Source of the DNA: Pseudoramibacter faecis
GTDB lineage: Bacteria; Bacillota; Clostridia; Eubacteriales; Eubacteriaceae
Assembly: GCF_036289405.1 (NCBI RefSeq)
Contig: NZ_JAYFFI010000015.1
Location: 1-48,929 of the forward strand
Length of the DNA stretch: 48,929 nucleotides
Direction: 5' to 3'
The position numbers and the translations under genes were made by a program. The notes under the pieces are model-generated. The model saw nothing but the letters and a program-made list of their open reading frames with translations. It was not told where the DNA came from and made no database searches. Below, one piece after another: positions 1-8,546 of this stretch; within the stretch, counting starts at the first letter, position 1, and each line of letters starts with the position of its first letter.

Positions 1-212
1 TCCTTTGAACCGGGAGAGGTCAGCTTTGAAAAAGCACATGAGATCGGAAAGCAGCTTGCGGACGCAGTCACGAAAGGACAGTATGAATATGTCCTTACCA
101 CTCATATTGATAAAGGGCACGTCCATAATCACATCATTTGTGTGCCGTTAATTTCGTAGACTATCACAAATATAATTCCAATAAAAGCGAAAGAGCATTC
201 GATCTGATTTAA
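1..212 (+). pseudogene. Relaxase (MobA/VirD2-type mobilisation nuclease) remnant, frameshifted
   Basis: Frame 1 is open from the window edge to a TAG at 157-159 and ends in a histidine-rich stretch (THIDKGHVHNHIICVP). This matches the metal-binding HxHxH-type motif III of relaxase family PF03432. The family's continuation (FVDYHKYNSNK) is present but sits in frame 3 from about 153 and stops at 210-212. A single-base indel near 150 therefore broke the gene, and nothing of the rest of the relaxase follows. Relaxases nick DNA at oriT to start conjugative transfer, so this is a scar of an integrated mobilisable element. The 5' part lies outside the window. Confidence 0.8.
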
Positions 213-823
213 TGAAACTGGTTATTGAGGTTGATTATATTCTGTCTTGAAAGTTATATCTTAAAAGTTGTATTAAGCCCGATAGAAGTTTCGCTCTGGG
301 GACCTTGTCTTGCTGATGTGAGTATCAATTTTTGTCATTATTCTATTGTCTTTGACGAACCTGATAATTAGTTTCAATGTTATTAGTTATATAACTCCCT
401 TTTCTTAATCCGTTGGTTATCTCCGAATAAATATCATTACCATTGGAATTTTTGATTGTGATAATTAAAACGAATTCCTGAGGTACATATAGTCCATTTA
501 AAACCATTTGCTACTCGCGCTGTTTCAAATTTTTCATCCCATTTTGATTCGAGAGAAACTTGTCCTTTATCATTAATTTTCCCACCATCCAAATAAGAAT
601 ATGTTTCAAAACTAACATCAATATTAGTTCTACAATACTCACGATCGTATTTCGAGTTAAGAGTCGGTCAGTAGGAAAAGGGCATCCGCATTTCACCGAT
701 ATATCTGTCGTTTTTGATAAGAAACTTTAGATATGAGAAATTATACATTTCCAGATGTGATCCCTGAGATATTTTTATATAAAAACACAGCTTTTTATCA
801 ATACCGGTCATTTTAAGCACAAA
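213..823. other. AT-rich degenerate intergenic region
   Basis: This stretch is clearly more AT-rich than the genes to its right and contains no intact gene with a ribosome binding site. On the minus strand a frame is open from about 670 down to a TAA at 437-439. It has protein-like composition (alternating Tyr, Asp, Gly, Trp; short motif SYLDGGKINDKGQ) but no start codon, and a stop lies just upstream. I read it as the 3' remnant of an unidentified gene rather than a functional CDS. With the relaxase fragment at 1-212 this suggests eroded mobile-element cargo. Confidence 0.4.
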
Positions 824-850
824 AATAAGCGACCGGGCTGACCGCTTATT
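818..850 (-). terminator. Rho-independent terminator after the glutaredoxin gene
   Basis: An 8-bp perfect inverted repeat (aataagcg at 824-831, cgcttatt at 843-850) has an 11-nt loop. Read on the minus strand the hairpin is followed by a T-rich run (tttttgt). It lies 24 bp beyond the stop of the 874-1122 gene and closes the minus-strand cluster. Confidence 0.8.
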
Positions 851-873
851 AAATCCCTTTATTTTTTATCGGC

Positions 874-1122
874 TTATTTTTCGATATTGCCGGCTTCGAC
901 CATCGCCACCAAATCGTCGCAGCCGCCGATGAAATGGTCCCCGAAGAAAACATAGGGGACGGTGGTCTGGCCCGTCTTTTCAATCAGGGCAGCTTTTTCA
1001 TCGTTCCTGCCCCAAATGTCGTGATCAATAAACGGAATCTCCAGTTCGTTAAGCAATCTTTTTGCCCGAATGCAAAACGGACAAGTCGGCCAAGTGTAAA
1101 GTTCAACATTTTTTGCTTTCAT
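874..1122 (-). CDS. grxC: Glutaredoxin (GrxC type)
   Basis: An 82-residue thioredoxin-fold protein of normal glutaredoxin length. The dithiol active site CPFC lies at residues 15-18 after a beta strand and the WPT turn. The cis-proline TVPYVF motif and the glutathione-binding GGCDDL motif near residues 66-71 are both present, so this is a canonical glutaredoxin 3 and not a NrdH-type protein. It would reduce protein disulfides or glutathione mixed disulfides in the cytoplasm. It is the last gene of the minus-strand run pilT, cytidylate-kinase-like, grx, and is followed directly by a terminator. The third motif cysteine (GGC) is the usual extra Cys of the family. Confidence 0.9.
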   Translation of the reverse strand: MKAKNVELYTWPTCPFCIRAKRLLNELEIPFIDHDIWGRNDEKAALIEKTGQTTVPYVFFGDHFIGGCDDLVAMVEAGNIEK

Positions 1123-1160
1123 TCGAATCTCCTTTTTGCTTTGTAATGATTTGATGGTTC

Positions 1161-1805
1161 TTATCTTCGCGATTGCCGGCGAGTCAAAATGGCGTCAACC
1201 GTCATTTTAAGTAAGTCGACACAGCCATCTTCTCCCAGAACGCCGCTGTTCAGACAGATATCGTAATTTTCGGCATCGCCCCAGCGTTTATCGGTGTAAT
1301 AAGCGTAATAATTGGCACGGCGTTTGTCCATCTTTTTAACCATCTCGGCCGCTTTCTTTTCGGTTTTATCGTAAAGCTTGGCGACCTGATGCACCCGCTC
1401 ATCATGATCCCGATGGATATACACCGAGATCGCATCCGGATCTTTGCGCAGAATATAGTCGGCACAGCGTCCCAAAATCACGCAGCTGCCCTCATCGGCA
1501 TAACGCCGAATGACGTCGCTTTGCGATAAGAACACACGATCTGTCATCGGCAGTGCCGTCAAGGCCGACGGTGTCACAGCACCGCCGTAAGCTGTGCCCG
1601 CCGCAATGGCATACAGCAAAGAATTGGTCGGCGTTTCCTCAAGCGCCTTGACCATATTCGGGGCAATACCCGTATCCTTAGCGCTTTCTGTAATCAATTC
1701 CTGATCGTAAAAAGGAATGGCCAGCTCCTTGGCAAGCCGTTTGGCAATATTACTGCCTCCGCTGCCAAATTGTCTTGAAAAAGTAAGAATGACACGATCT
1801 GTCAT
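1161..1805 (-). CDS. Cytidylate kinase-like family protein
   Basis: A 214-residue P-loop protein. The N-terminus (ILTFSRQFGSGGSNIAKRLA) carries the GSGG nucleotide-binding loop typical of the cytidylate-kinase-like family (PF13189), which differs from true Cmk. The downstream Arg-rich lid region (KKMDKRRANYY) and the CVILGRCADYIL core also fit. The start at 1805 is chosen because a GGGAGG ribosome binding site precedes that ATG. A longer in-frame start at 1850 would overlap pilT and lacks such a site. Clostridial genomes carry several paralogues of this family; the substrate is not established and nucleotide phosphorylation is inferred. It sits 41 bp after pilT. Confidence 0.82.
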   Translation of the reverse strand: MTDRVILTFSRQFGSGGSNIAKRLAKELAIPFYDQELITESAKDTGIAPNMVKALEETPTNSLLYAIAAGTAYGGAVTPSALTALPMTDRVFLSQSDVIRRYADEGSCVILGRCADYILRKDPDAISVYIHRDHDERVHQVAKLYDKTEKKAAEMVKKMDKRRANYYAYYTDKRWGDAENYDICLNSGVLGEDGCVDLLKMTVDAILTRRQSRR

Positions 1806-1846
1806 TGTTTGTCCTCCCTTGCCTAATTCTCTGCGATGTCGTTCCA

Positions 1847-2857
1847 TCATTTTTTACCCTGAGCCGGCGTCGACGCAATTTCGCCGCGCGCCGATAAGGC
1901 CTTAAGGGACTGCGCCATCGTGACGCTGCCCGCCTGCGCCCCGGTGAGCATCGCGTTTTCAATTTGCGACAGTTTGCCCTCGCGGATCATATGGCAGATA
2001 GCCGGCGTTGGCATCATCACCTCACAGGCCAGCACCCTGCCGCCGCCTTTTCGCGGTAGCAGCCGTTGAGACAGCACCGCTTTAAGCGTCATCGACAGCG
2101 TCGTTCGAATCAACGGCTGACGGCCTTCGGGAAAAACGTTAACGATGCGGTCAATCGCTTCCACCGCCGAGCCCGTATGCAGCGTTGCAAACACCAGATG
2201 CCCGGTTTCCGCTGCCAGAATGGCCGTTTCTACCGTCTCGAGATCCCGCATCTCTCCCACCAGAAGGACATCGGGATCTTCCCGCAGCGCCGATCGCAGC
2301 CCCGTTGCAAAATTCGAGGTGTCGCGGCCGATCTCCCGCTGATTGATCAGCGCCAAATCCGGCTGATACAGATACTCGATCGGATCTTCCAAGGTAATCA
2401 CGTGCACCGCCCGCCGATGATTGATGTGATCGATAAGTGACGCCAGCGTCGTCGACTTCCCGGATCCCGTTTCTCCGGTTACAAGCACCAAGCCTTTGGG
2501 AAAATCGGCAAAGGTGTGAACCACTTCTGGCAGCCCCAGGGTTTCAATGCCCGGAATGCCTTCGGCCAATAGGCGAATGGCAATTGACGGCTGTCCCTGC
2601 TGCAAAAATAAATGGGTCCGGCATCGCCTTCCGGCCAGTGTCACAGCCAGATCCTGTTCGCCCGCCTGCAAACACGCCTGCCAATCCGCGCCAAGCAGTT
2701 CCTCGGCCAGACGTTCACACCCCTGCCGCGTGACCCTTTTCTCTGAAAGATTGCTCAAAGCACCATCAACTCGGCATTTCAGGAGACTTCCGCTCACCAT
2801 GTGAATATCCGACGCCCCGCGTTTTACCGCTTGCCCGACCATTTTTTCTGCAATCAT
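1847..2857 (-). CDS. pilT: Type IV pilus retraction ATPase PilT
   Basis: A 336-residue secretion ATPase. Visible motifs are the Walker A box (GETGSGKST, about residues 128-136), the Asp box (ITLEDPIEYLY), Walker B (VLLVGEMRD) and the His box (AILAAETGHLVFATLHT). The AIRLLAEGIPG segment before Walker A is typical of PilT. The family hexamerises at the base of type IV pili and powers retraction. The start at 2857 has an AAGGAG site seven bases upstream; a GTG at 2878 is possible but has no such site. No pilin, PilB or PilC gene is present in the window, so the partners must be elsewhere or the gene works with a DNA-uptake apparatus. Confidence 0.92.
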   Translation of the reverse strand: MIAEKMVGQAVKRGASDIHMVSGSLLKCRVDGALSNLSEKRVTRQGCERLAEELLGADWQACLQAGEQDLAVTLAGRRCRTHLFLQQGQPSIAIRLLAEGIPGIETLGLPEVVHTFADFPKGLVLVTGETGSGKSTTLASLIDHINHRRAVHVITLEDPIEYLYQPDLALINQREIGRDTSNFATGLRSALREDPDVLLVGEMRDLETVETAILAAETGHLVFATLHTGSAVEAIDRIVNVFPEGRQPLIRTTLSMTLKAVLSQRLLPRKGGGRVLACEVMMPTPAICHMIREGKLSQIENAMLTGAQAGSVTMAQSLKALSARGEIASTPAQGKK

Positions 2858-3000
2858 CGGCTGCTCCTTTCCCGGCACCTGCCTTCTGTTGGCGATTTCA
2901 TTTTAACATGTCAGCTTTCAAATAACAATGCAGAAAAAACGGCCGTTTCCAAATTTATTTTCGGAATAACATCCTTCTGTCCCAAAACAAAATCGCATCA

Positions 3001-3030
3001 AAAAACCACTGCAAAACAGCAGTGGTTTTT
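3001..3030 (-). terminator. Rho-independent terminator after the sulfatase gene
   Basis: A perfect 12-bp inverted repeat (3001-3012 with 3019-3030) encloses a 6-nt loop. Read on the minus strand it ends in a run of T. It lies 28 bp downstream of the stop of the 3059-5467 gene. Confidence 0.9.
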
Positions 3031-3058
3031 CAAATTCTCTTTCTAACACATCATCGTT

Positions 3059-5467
3059 TTATTTCACCACATTGGTGATCGGCTGATCTTTCGTACGATA
3101 TTGCTCGTCGTATTTCTTGAGGTATCCGCGCAGTTCGTCGTCGCTCTTGCCATCCACTGCATTTTTGTGGAGAAACAAGCGACGAACGCGATTTTTCCGA
3201 TCGAACATGTTGTTGTAAAGCACCTTCTGGTAATTCTGAACACTGGTATTGTACTTTTTGCCGTCTTCAAGTGTCAGGTAATCACCATCCGATGTTTTAA
3301 CTCCCTTGATGCTGAGAACCGGCAAGGTATCCTTCAAGGACTGCTGATATTTGTCATAAGCGGTCGTTTTGAGTCCAAGCGTCTGGAGCAGGGTGGTTTG
3401 CAAGTAATTCACCGAGAGATCGTTATTGCTCTTTTCCTGAATGTCATAATTGGTCCAGATCACATAAGGAGTCACATATTGCTGTTGGGTTTCTTCATTG
3501 GTCCAATTATCTCGGGACTTGCCCTTTATATCGGTGTAGAAATTATCGTTCAGCCGCGGCTGATGGTCGCCAAAGAAAACGACGGCCACCGGTTCCTTTT
3601 GCGATTTGAAATAATTGATCATTTCTTTCAGCGCTTTGTCGGATTCGCGCATGAGAGTCAAATATTCCTCTTCGTAAGAATAATCGGTCGCACCTGATGT
3701 TCTGTGGGGCATGCTGGTGATATGCACCTGATCCATGCCTGCCGTCCCTACCGAATAGCCTCCGTGATTGGCGATGGTCACGTCGAAGATGAACTGCGGC
3801 TTACTGCCGCGGTTTTTATAGAGGTTAATAATCTTTTGATATGTCGCGCGATCACTGGTGTAATTGCGGGTCAATTCAGCATTTCGGAAAGAATCTTCAT
3901 AGAAATAGGTGTGATCAAAGCCAAGATATGGATAGACTTTGTTGCGCTTCCACGCAGTCGACTGCCCCGGGTGCATAGCATAGGTTTCATATCCCTGAGC
4001 CTTCAGATTTTTAGCCAAGCTAGGCGTCGTATTGGTCACATACATCTGATACGGACGGCTGTTCTGAGGCACAAACGCCGTGGAGTTCCCCGTTAAGAAG
4101 GAGAATTCCGTATTGCAGGTCCCGGCGCCGTAAACGTCCACATAGAGTTTTCCGCGCACGGTGTTTTTTTTCAAACTGTTAAAGAAAGAAATATAGCTCT
4201 TGTCGGTCTGCATATTCCCAAGGACGGATAAATCTGAAAAGCTCTCGTTCATCACCGCGATGATTGTGGGTTTTTTCGTGTTGCTCCCCGTTGCTGTGGT
4301 TATAGCATTTTTGCCAGTCTGGGCATTGGCCCCCACTTCGTTTTCCGCCTTTTTCGCCCCCGAATGAACAATTCTCTTGACAGATGCCACCGAATAACCA
4401 TCCGGCTTGGTGACGTGCAAAAGCTTCGCGTTAACGGCAAAGGCCGTAACGTATTGGTTGTTTTTCGGCGCCCACGAATCATAAATATCTTCTACCGGCA
4501 CATGAGCAAACAGCAACGCAAACACGGCCGCCAATCCTACGGCGGAAAGACGCATTACCAAATTTTTGCGTTTGACCGGCGTCAACTTTTTCGGCAGGTG
4601 AAAACTCATGACAAATACGGTGATAAACAAATAAATCCCCGCAATGATATCGCCGCTGATACTCAAAGTATAGCCTTTAACCACCTCTAAACCGGTACCT
4701 GCGGAAATTAAATCACCAAAATAAAAAGGATCTCCGCGAAACAGCAGCAGAAAATGGTTGGTAATCCCTAGAATCAAAAGGATGATGGCCCCGGCTTTTA
4801 CACTGATGCGCAGCCGTCCGGTAATGGCATAAAAAATAAAGAAAATCATCAGGATGATGAGGAATGCCAAAAAAAGATTGCCAAAGCCCATCGGATCCAT
4901 GCGGCTACCTGTGAATTCCGGCATCCCGCAGGCCAATTGAACCATGCCCTGGGTCATCAAGAGAACGAGCAGCATCACGATGACCCGCCATGTTTTGGCC
5001 GCGCGGTCTTCAAAGTTGAGCTTAAAGGCTGTGAACAGCGCAGTCAGCCCAATCGAAACGACGACGATCCCCCAATAGCGCATGCGGATTTGAGTCTGCT
5101 CGAAATGGCCAAACACCGACATCGCCACGCCTAGGCCAATCATTAAAATCAATGCTGCGATCAAGCGAATTCCGCTGGTTTCAATCGGAATCTCGAAAGT
5201 TCGCCTCATCAGTTTAAGCAATCCTTGTTGGGGATTAGGATTCCCCGCGCCTTTCAAGCCAAGGCGAACTTTTGGCCGCGCGCTCTCTTTTTGTTCGCCG
5301 CGATCGGTTCGGCCAAAGTGAAATTTTAAACCCGATAACTTAGGCTTCAATACCTTGTCCGGCGTTGCTGTTTCCGGCGGCGTTTTCGCCTCAGTCGCAT
5401 TCTGTTCGGACATTTGCTTTGTTTCTTCAGGTCGTTTTGTCGCAGGCTGTTTCGATTCTGCCACCAT
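3059..5467 (-). CDS. LTA synthase-like membrane sulfatase (phosphoglycerol transferase family)
   Basis: An 802-residue protein. Residues 1-95 are charged, Pro/Thr/Lys-rich and probably cytosolic. About seven membrane segments follow (roughly 100-330; for example ALILMIGLGVAMSVFG and LFLAFLIILMIFFIFYAI). A large extracellular alkaline-phosphatase/sulfatase domain follows from about residue 400. It holds the nucleophile region IIAVMNESFSDLSVLG, the GTCNTEFSFLTGNS segment, YAMHPG, ANHGGY and the metal-binding FFGDHQPRL motif. The architecture matches LtaS-type enzymes that move glycerol phosphate to lipoteichoic or related polymers. Whether it makes LTA or decorates another polymer cannot be told from sequence. 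A GGAGG site lies just before the ATG. The dlt operon at 30-34.5 kb would modify such a polymer. Confidence 0.88.
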   Translation of the reverse strand: MVAESKQPATKRPEETKQMSEQNATEAKTPPETATPDKVLKPKLSGLKFHFGRTDRGEQKESARPKVRLGLKGAGNPNPQQGLLKLMRRTFEIPIETSGIRLIAALILMIGLGVAMSVFGHFEQTQIRMRYWGIVVVSIGLTALFTAFKLNFEDRAAKTWRVIVMLLVLLMTQGMVQLACGMPEFTGSRMDPMGFGNLFLAFLIILMIFFIFYAITGRLRISVKAGAIILLILGITNHFLLLFRGDPFYFGDLISAGTGLEVVKGYTLSISGDIIAGIYLFITVFVMSFHLPKKLTPVKRKNLVMRLSAVGLAAVFALLFAHVPVEDIYDSWAPKNNQYVTAFAVNAKLLHVTKPDGYSVASVKRIVHSGAKKAENEVGANAQTGKNAITTATGSNTKKPTIIAVMNESFSDLSVLGNMQTDKSYISFFNSLKKNTVRGKLYVDVYGAGTCNTEFSFLTGNSTAFVPQNSRPYQMYVTNTTPSLAKNLKAQGYETYAMHPGQSTAWKRNKVYPYLGFDHTYFYEDSFRNAELTRNYTSDRATYQKIINLYKNRGSKPQFIFDVTIANHGGYSVGTAGMDQVHITSMPHRTSGATDYSYEEEYLTLMRESDKALKEMINYFKSQKEPVAVVFFGDHQPRLNDNFYTDIKGKSRDNWTNEETQQQYVTPYVIWTNYDIQEKSNNDLSVNYLQTTLLQTLGLKTTAYDKYQQSLKDTLPVLSIKGVKTSDGDYLTLEDGKKYNTSVQNYQKVLYNNMFDRKNRVRRLFLHKNAVDGKSDDELRGYLKKYDEQYRTKDQPITNVVK

Positions 5468-5592
5468 TCTACCTCCATGCTGATTCTATTTAATGATGGT
5501 GCGCCGGCCGGATTCCGTTCCGGTGCGTTAAATCACCACCGTTTTCTCACCATCGACGGCCCACAAAAGGTCCCATCCTCCAAATTTGCTTT

Positions 5593-5641
5593 AAAAAAGG
5601 GCAAACTGGCCCCGTAATTGGACTCCAGTTTACCCTTTTTT
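5593..5641 (-). terminator. Terminator after pyk (T-runs on both strands)
   Basis: A 17-bp inverted repeat (5593-5609 with 5625-5641) has one mismatch that becomes a U-G wobble in minus-strand RNA, which favours minus-strand use. T-rich runs flank both sides. It separates pyk from the sulfatase gene. Confidence 0.88.
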
Positions 5642-5701
5642 TATATGGTATGCAAGTTTTTCATTTAAAATTTAAAGGTTATTCCAAGCTTGGAAACACT
5701 C

Positions 5702-7468
5702 TCAAATGCGTTTATTGCGAACCGCGCCCTGATAAATCATCCCATTGAGCGGATCCACAGTGATCAATTTACCTTCATCAATCACGGAGGTCGCCTTTTG
5801 AACGCCTTTAATCACCGGAATGCCATAATCTTTCGCCACGTGATCTGCCTCGGTGTTAAAACCTGTCTCCGATGTGATCACGGCCGCCGCTTTTTCGATT
5901 GCGCCATAAATACCCGGCGTGATCACCCGTGTCACCACAATATCGCCTTCGTTGAAATCGTCCAGCGTATCCGGGGTAACAAAACGCGCAAAACCCGTGA
6001 CCATCCTATCCCCGACGCCCATCCCGGAAAGAATGGCATTGCCGACTGTCCGCACACGAATCATGTTTGTATTGCCCTGAATTCCAAAGGGGAGTCCGGC
6101 CGACGCGATAACCAAATCGCCGACTTTGACAATACCCATCACTTCGAGGATGCGGTTAACATCGCTGACAAGATCTTCAATTTCGGTAATCTTTGGAATA
6201 TAGATGCAGTAAACGCCCCACTGCAGACAGCAGCGCCGCACGGTTTTCATATTATCCGAGACCGCTGCAATCAAACAATCCGGCCGATACTTCGAGAGCA
6301 TCCGCGGCGTATAACCGCCGGATGTCGCGGCAATAATCGCTCGGATATCCAAATTGTCCACCATGTTGACCACTGCCGAACATACGGCATTCGTCACCGT
6401 TCTTTCGCCATTCGTCACGTGATGGCGCATCTGGTAGGTTTTAGAATTTTCCGTTTTGCGCACGATTCGCGCCATGGTCTGGCACGCTTCGACGGGATAA
6501 TCGCCGGCTGCCGTTTCACCTGAAAGCATCACTGCATCCGTGCCGTCAAAAACGGCGTTGGCCACGTCACCGACTTCCGCGCGGGTTGGTCTGGGATTGC
6601 GAATCATCGAATCGAGCATTTGCGTCGCCGTGATCACCGGCTTCCCGACGATATTGCAGCGCTGGATGATGTTCTTTTGTACCAACGGCACATCCTCTGC
6701 CGGAATTTCGACGCCCAAGTCCCCACGGGCCACCATAATCCCGTCCGAAACAGTGATAATCCGCCGGATATTGTCGACGCCCTCCTGGCTTTCAATCTTC
6801 GAGATGATCTGCACGTATTCCCCTCCGGCTCGATCAAGTACCTTGCGAATGGCAATGACATCCTGGGGTTTACGAATAAAAGAAGCCGCGACAAAGTCGA
6901 TTCCCTGGGCTACCCCGAATTTCAAGTCCGCTTCATCTTTCTCCGTCAGGCCCGGCAAATTGATGGCCACACCAGGAATATTCATGCTCTTACGGCTGCC
7001 CAGTTCACCGCCATTATCAATACGACAGACGATGTCTTCCCCTTTAATTTCAGTTACCGTCATTTCAATCAGACCATCGTCGATCAAAATGGTGTTGCCA
7101 ACTGACAAATCCCCGGGCAATTCCTTGTAACTGACCGAAATCCGTTCGGCATCTCCTTCGATATCTTTCGTCGTGATGGTGATCGTTTCCCCCTCGGTCA
7201 GAGTCGCTTTATTGTCTTTTAAAACGCCGGTCCGGATTTCCGGGCCCTTGGTATCCAGCATGATCGCCACAGCGATGCCGGCATCTCTTCTGGCTTTTTT
7301 AATGCGGGTAATGCGTCTGGCATGTTCTTCGTGATCCCCGTGGGAAAAATTCAGTCTAGCCACGTTCATTCCGTTGGCGATCAATGCCTCCACCACGCCG
7401 TCACGATCTGTCGCCGGCCCCATCGTACATATCATTTTTGTTTTCTTCAGCACTGCCGGATTTGGCAT
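5702..7468 (-). CDS. pyk: Pyruvate kinase with C-terminal extension
   Basis: A 588-residue pyruvate kinase. The N-terminus carries KMICTMGPA and the substrate-binding GMNVARLNFSHG. The catalytic barrel has DTKGPEIRTG, the KIES lysine motif (IISKIESQEGVDNI), MVARGDLGVEIP and the TQMLDSM motif. After the usual ~475-residue enzyme there is a PEP-utiliser-like extension (residues ~515-588, AAAVITSETGFN...GIPVIKGV), as in Bacillus-type enzymes. The TSHA histidine motif of true phosphohistidine domains is replaced by NTEA, so the extension is probably structural or regulatory. Function: PEP plus ADP to pyruvate plus ATP in glycolysis. AGGAGG precedes the ATG. No terminator is visible between pfkA and pyk, so they are likely cotranscribed. 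Confidence 0.96.
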   Translation of the reverse strand: MPNPAVLKKTKMICTMGPATDRDGVVEALIANGMNVARLNFSHGDHEEHARRITRIKKARRDAGIAVAIMLDTKGPEIRTGVLKDNKATLTEGETITITTKDIEGDAERISVSYKELPGDLSVGNTILIDDGLIEMTVTEIKGEDIVCRIDNGGELGSRKSMNIPGVAINLPGLTEKDEADLKFGVAQGIDFVAASFIRKPQDVIAIRKVLDRAGGEYVQIISKIESQEGVDNIRRIITVSDGIMVARGDLGVEIPAEDVPLVQKNIIQRCNIVGKPVITATQMLDSMIRNPRPTRAEVGDVANAVFDGTDAVMLSGETAAGDYPVEACQTMARIVRKTENSKTYQMRHHVTNGERTVTNAVCSAVVNMVDNLDIRAIIAATSGGYTPRMLSKYRPDCLIAAVSDNMKTVRRCCLQWGVYCIYIPKITEIEDLVSDVNRILEVMGIVKVGDLVIASAGLPFGIQGNTNMIRVRTVGNAILSGMGVGDRMVTGFARFVTPDTLDDFNEGDIVVTRVITPGIYGAIEKAAAVITSETGFNTEADHVAKDYGIPVIKGVQKATSVIDEGKLITVDPLNGMIYQGAVRNKRI

Positions 7469-7586
7469 TTTCTCTTCCTCCTGCCTTTAAAATCAATTCA
7501 TCTGCAAGATCAGTCTTCTGCATTCTCGCCTAAGCCGCCTTATCATTCACCGCATTGATCATTGATTGTTTTCGATCCGGCATGCT

Positions 7587-8546
7587 CTACATCGATAAAA
7601 TCTGTGTCATCTGATACATGGCTTCATCAAAAACCTTGGGTGTTGCAAGAGCTTCTTCAAGTTCAACCGCCAGATATTTGCCGTTGCGATTGACAATGAC
7701 CGTCCCCGTATTCCCTTCCAGAATAGCATTCACCGCCTGATACCCCATATTGCTGGCCAAATTCCGGTCGAAGTGGCTGGGTGCCCCCCCCCGCTGGATA
7801 TAGCCGAGGTTCGTCCCTTTAGTTTCAACCCCGGTCAACTCTTGAACTTTTTTACAATAATCACGATAACCGCCGCAGCCTTCTGCCAGCATGATAATGC
7901 TGTGCATTTTGCCACGGTCCCGACCTTCGATCAACCGCTGACAAAGCACTTCAAGCGGCACATCCCTTTCCGGGATGATCATCGCCTTGGCTCCACAGGC
8001 CAAGCCGGCATACATGGCAATATCCCCGCAACGGCGCCCCATCACCTGCACCACATTAATGCGATTGTGGGAAAACGTTGTATCCCGAATCTTGCCGATG
8101 GCTTCAATGGCTGTGGATACCGCCGTGTCAAAACCGATGGTATAGTCCGAAGCGCCAAAATCGTTGTCAATGGTGCCCGGAATGCCGACGACTTCAATGC
8201 CCAGGCGCTTTAAACACATCGCCCCATTGAGACTGCCGTCGCCTCCGATCACCACCAAAACTTCGATTTCGTATTCTTTTAACACTTCGGCAGCCCGTTT
8301 CTGCCCGGCGGAAGTCGGGAAAAAATCCGATCGGGATGTTTTTAAAAGCGTGCCCCCGCGATCAATAATGTTTGCCACCGAATGACTGTTCATCGGATAA
8401 ATATCCTGCTCCAAAAGCCCGGCGTAACCACGGTTGATGCCATACACCTCAATGCCGTTAAATACCGCGGTGCGAACCACTGCGCGAATAGCCGCATTCA
8501 TGCCCGGTGCATCACCGCCACTGGTTAAAATTCCTATGCGTTTCAT
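7587..8546 (-). CDS. pfkA: ATP-dependent 6-phosphofructokinase
   Basis: A 319-residue protein, the standard length for bacterial PfkA. The ATP-binding ILTSGGDAPGMNAAIRAVV at the N-terminus, GGDGS, the catalytic PGTIDND motif, MGRRCGDIA and the C-terminal IQRGGAPSHFDR are all intact. It phosphorylates fructose 6-phosphate in glycolysis. Its ATG overlaps the dnaE stop by 4 bp (ATGA), so translation is coupled to dnaE. Pyruvate kinase follows 118 bp downstream. The dnaE-pfkA-pyk order is widespread in Firmicutes. Confidence 0.97.
   Translation of the reverse strand: MKRIGILTSGGDAPGMNAAIRAVVRTAVFNGIEVYGINRGYAGLLEQDIYPMNSHSVANIIDRGGTLLKTSRSDFFPTSAGQKRAAEVLKEYEIEVLVVIGGDGSLNGAMCLKRLGIEVVGIPGTIDNDFGASDYTIGFDTAVSTAIEAIGKIRDTTFSHNRINVVQVMGRRCGDIAMYAGLACGAKAMIIPERDVPLEVLCQRLIEGRDRGKMHSIIMLAEGCGGYRDYCKKVQELTGVETKGTNLGYIQRGGAPSHFDRNLASNMGYQAVNAILEGNTGTVIVNRNGKYLAVELEEALATPKVFDEAMYQMTQILSM

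Noticed and set aside
5690..6523. Plus-strand frame of 277 codons opposite pyk
   Set aside because: Antisense shadow with no start signal and no motif.
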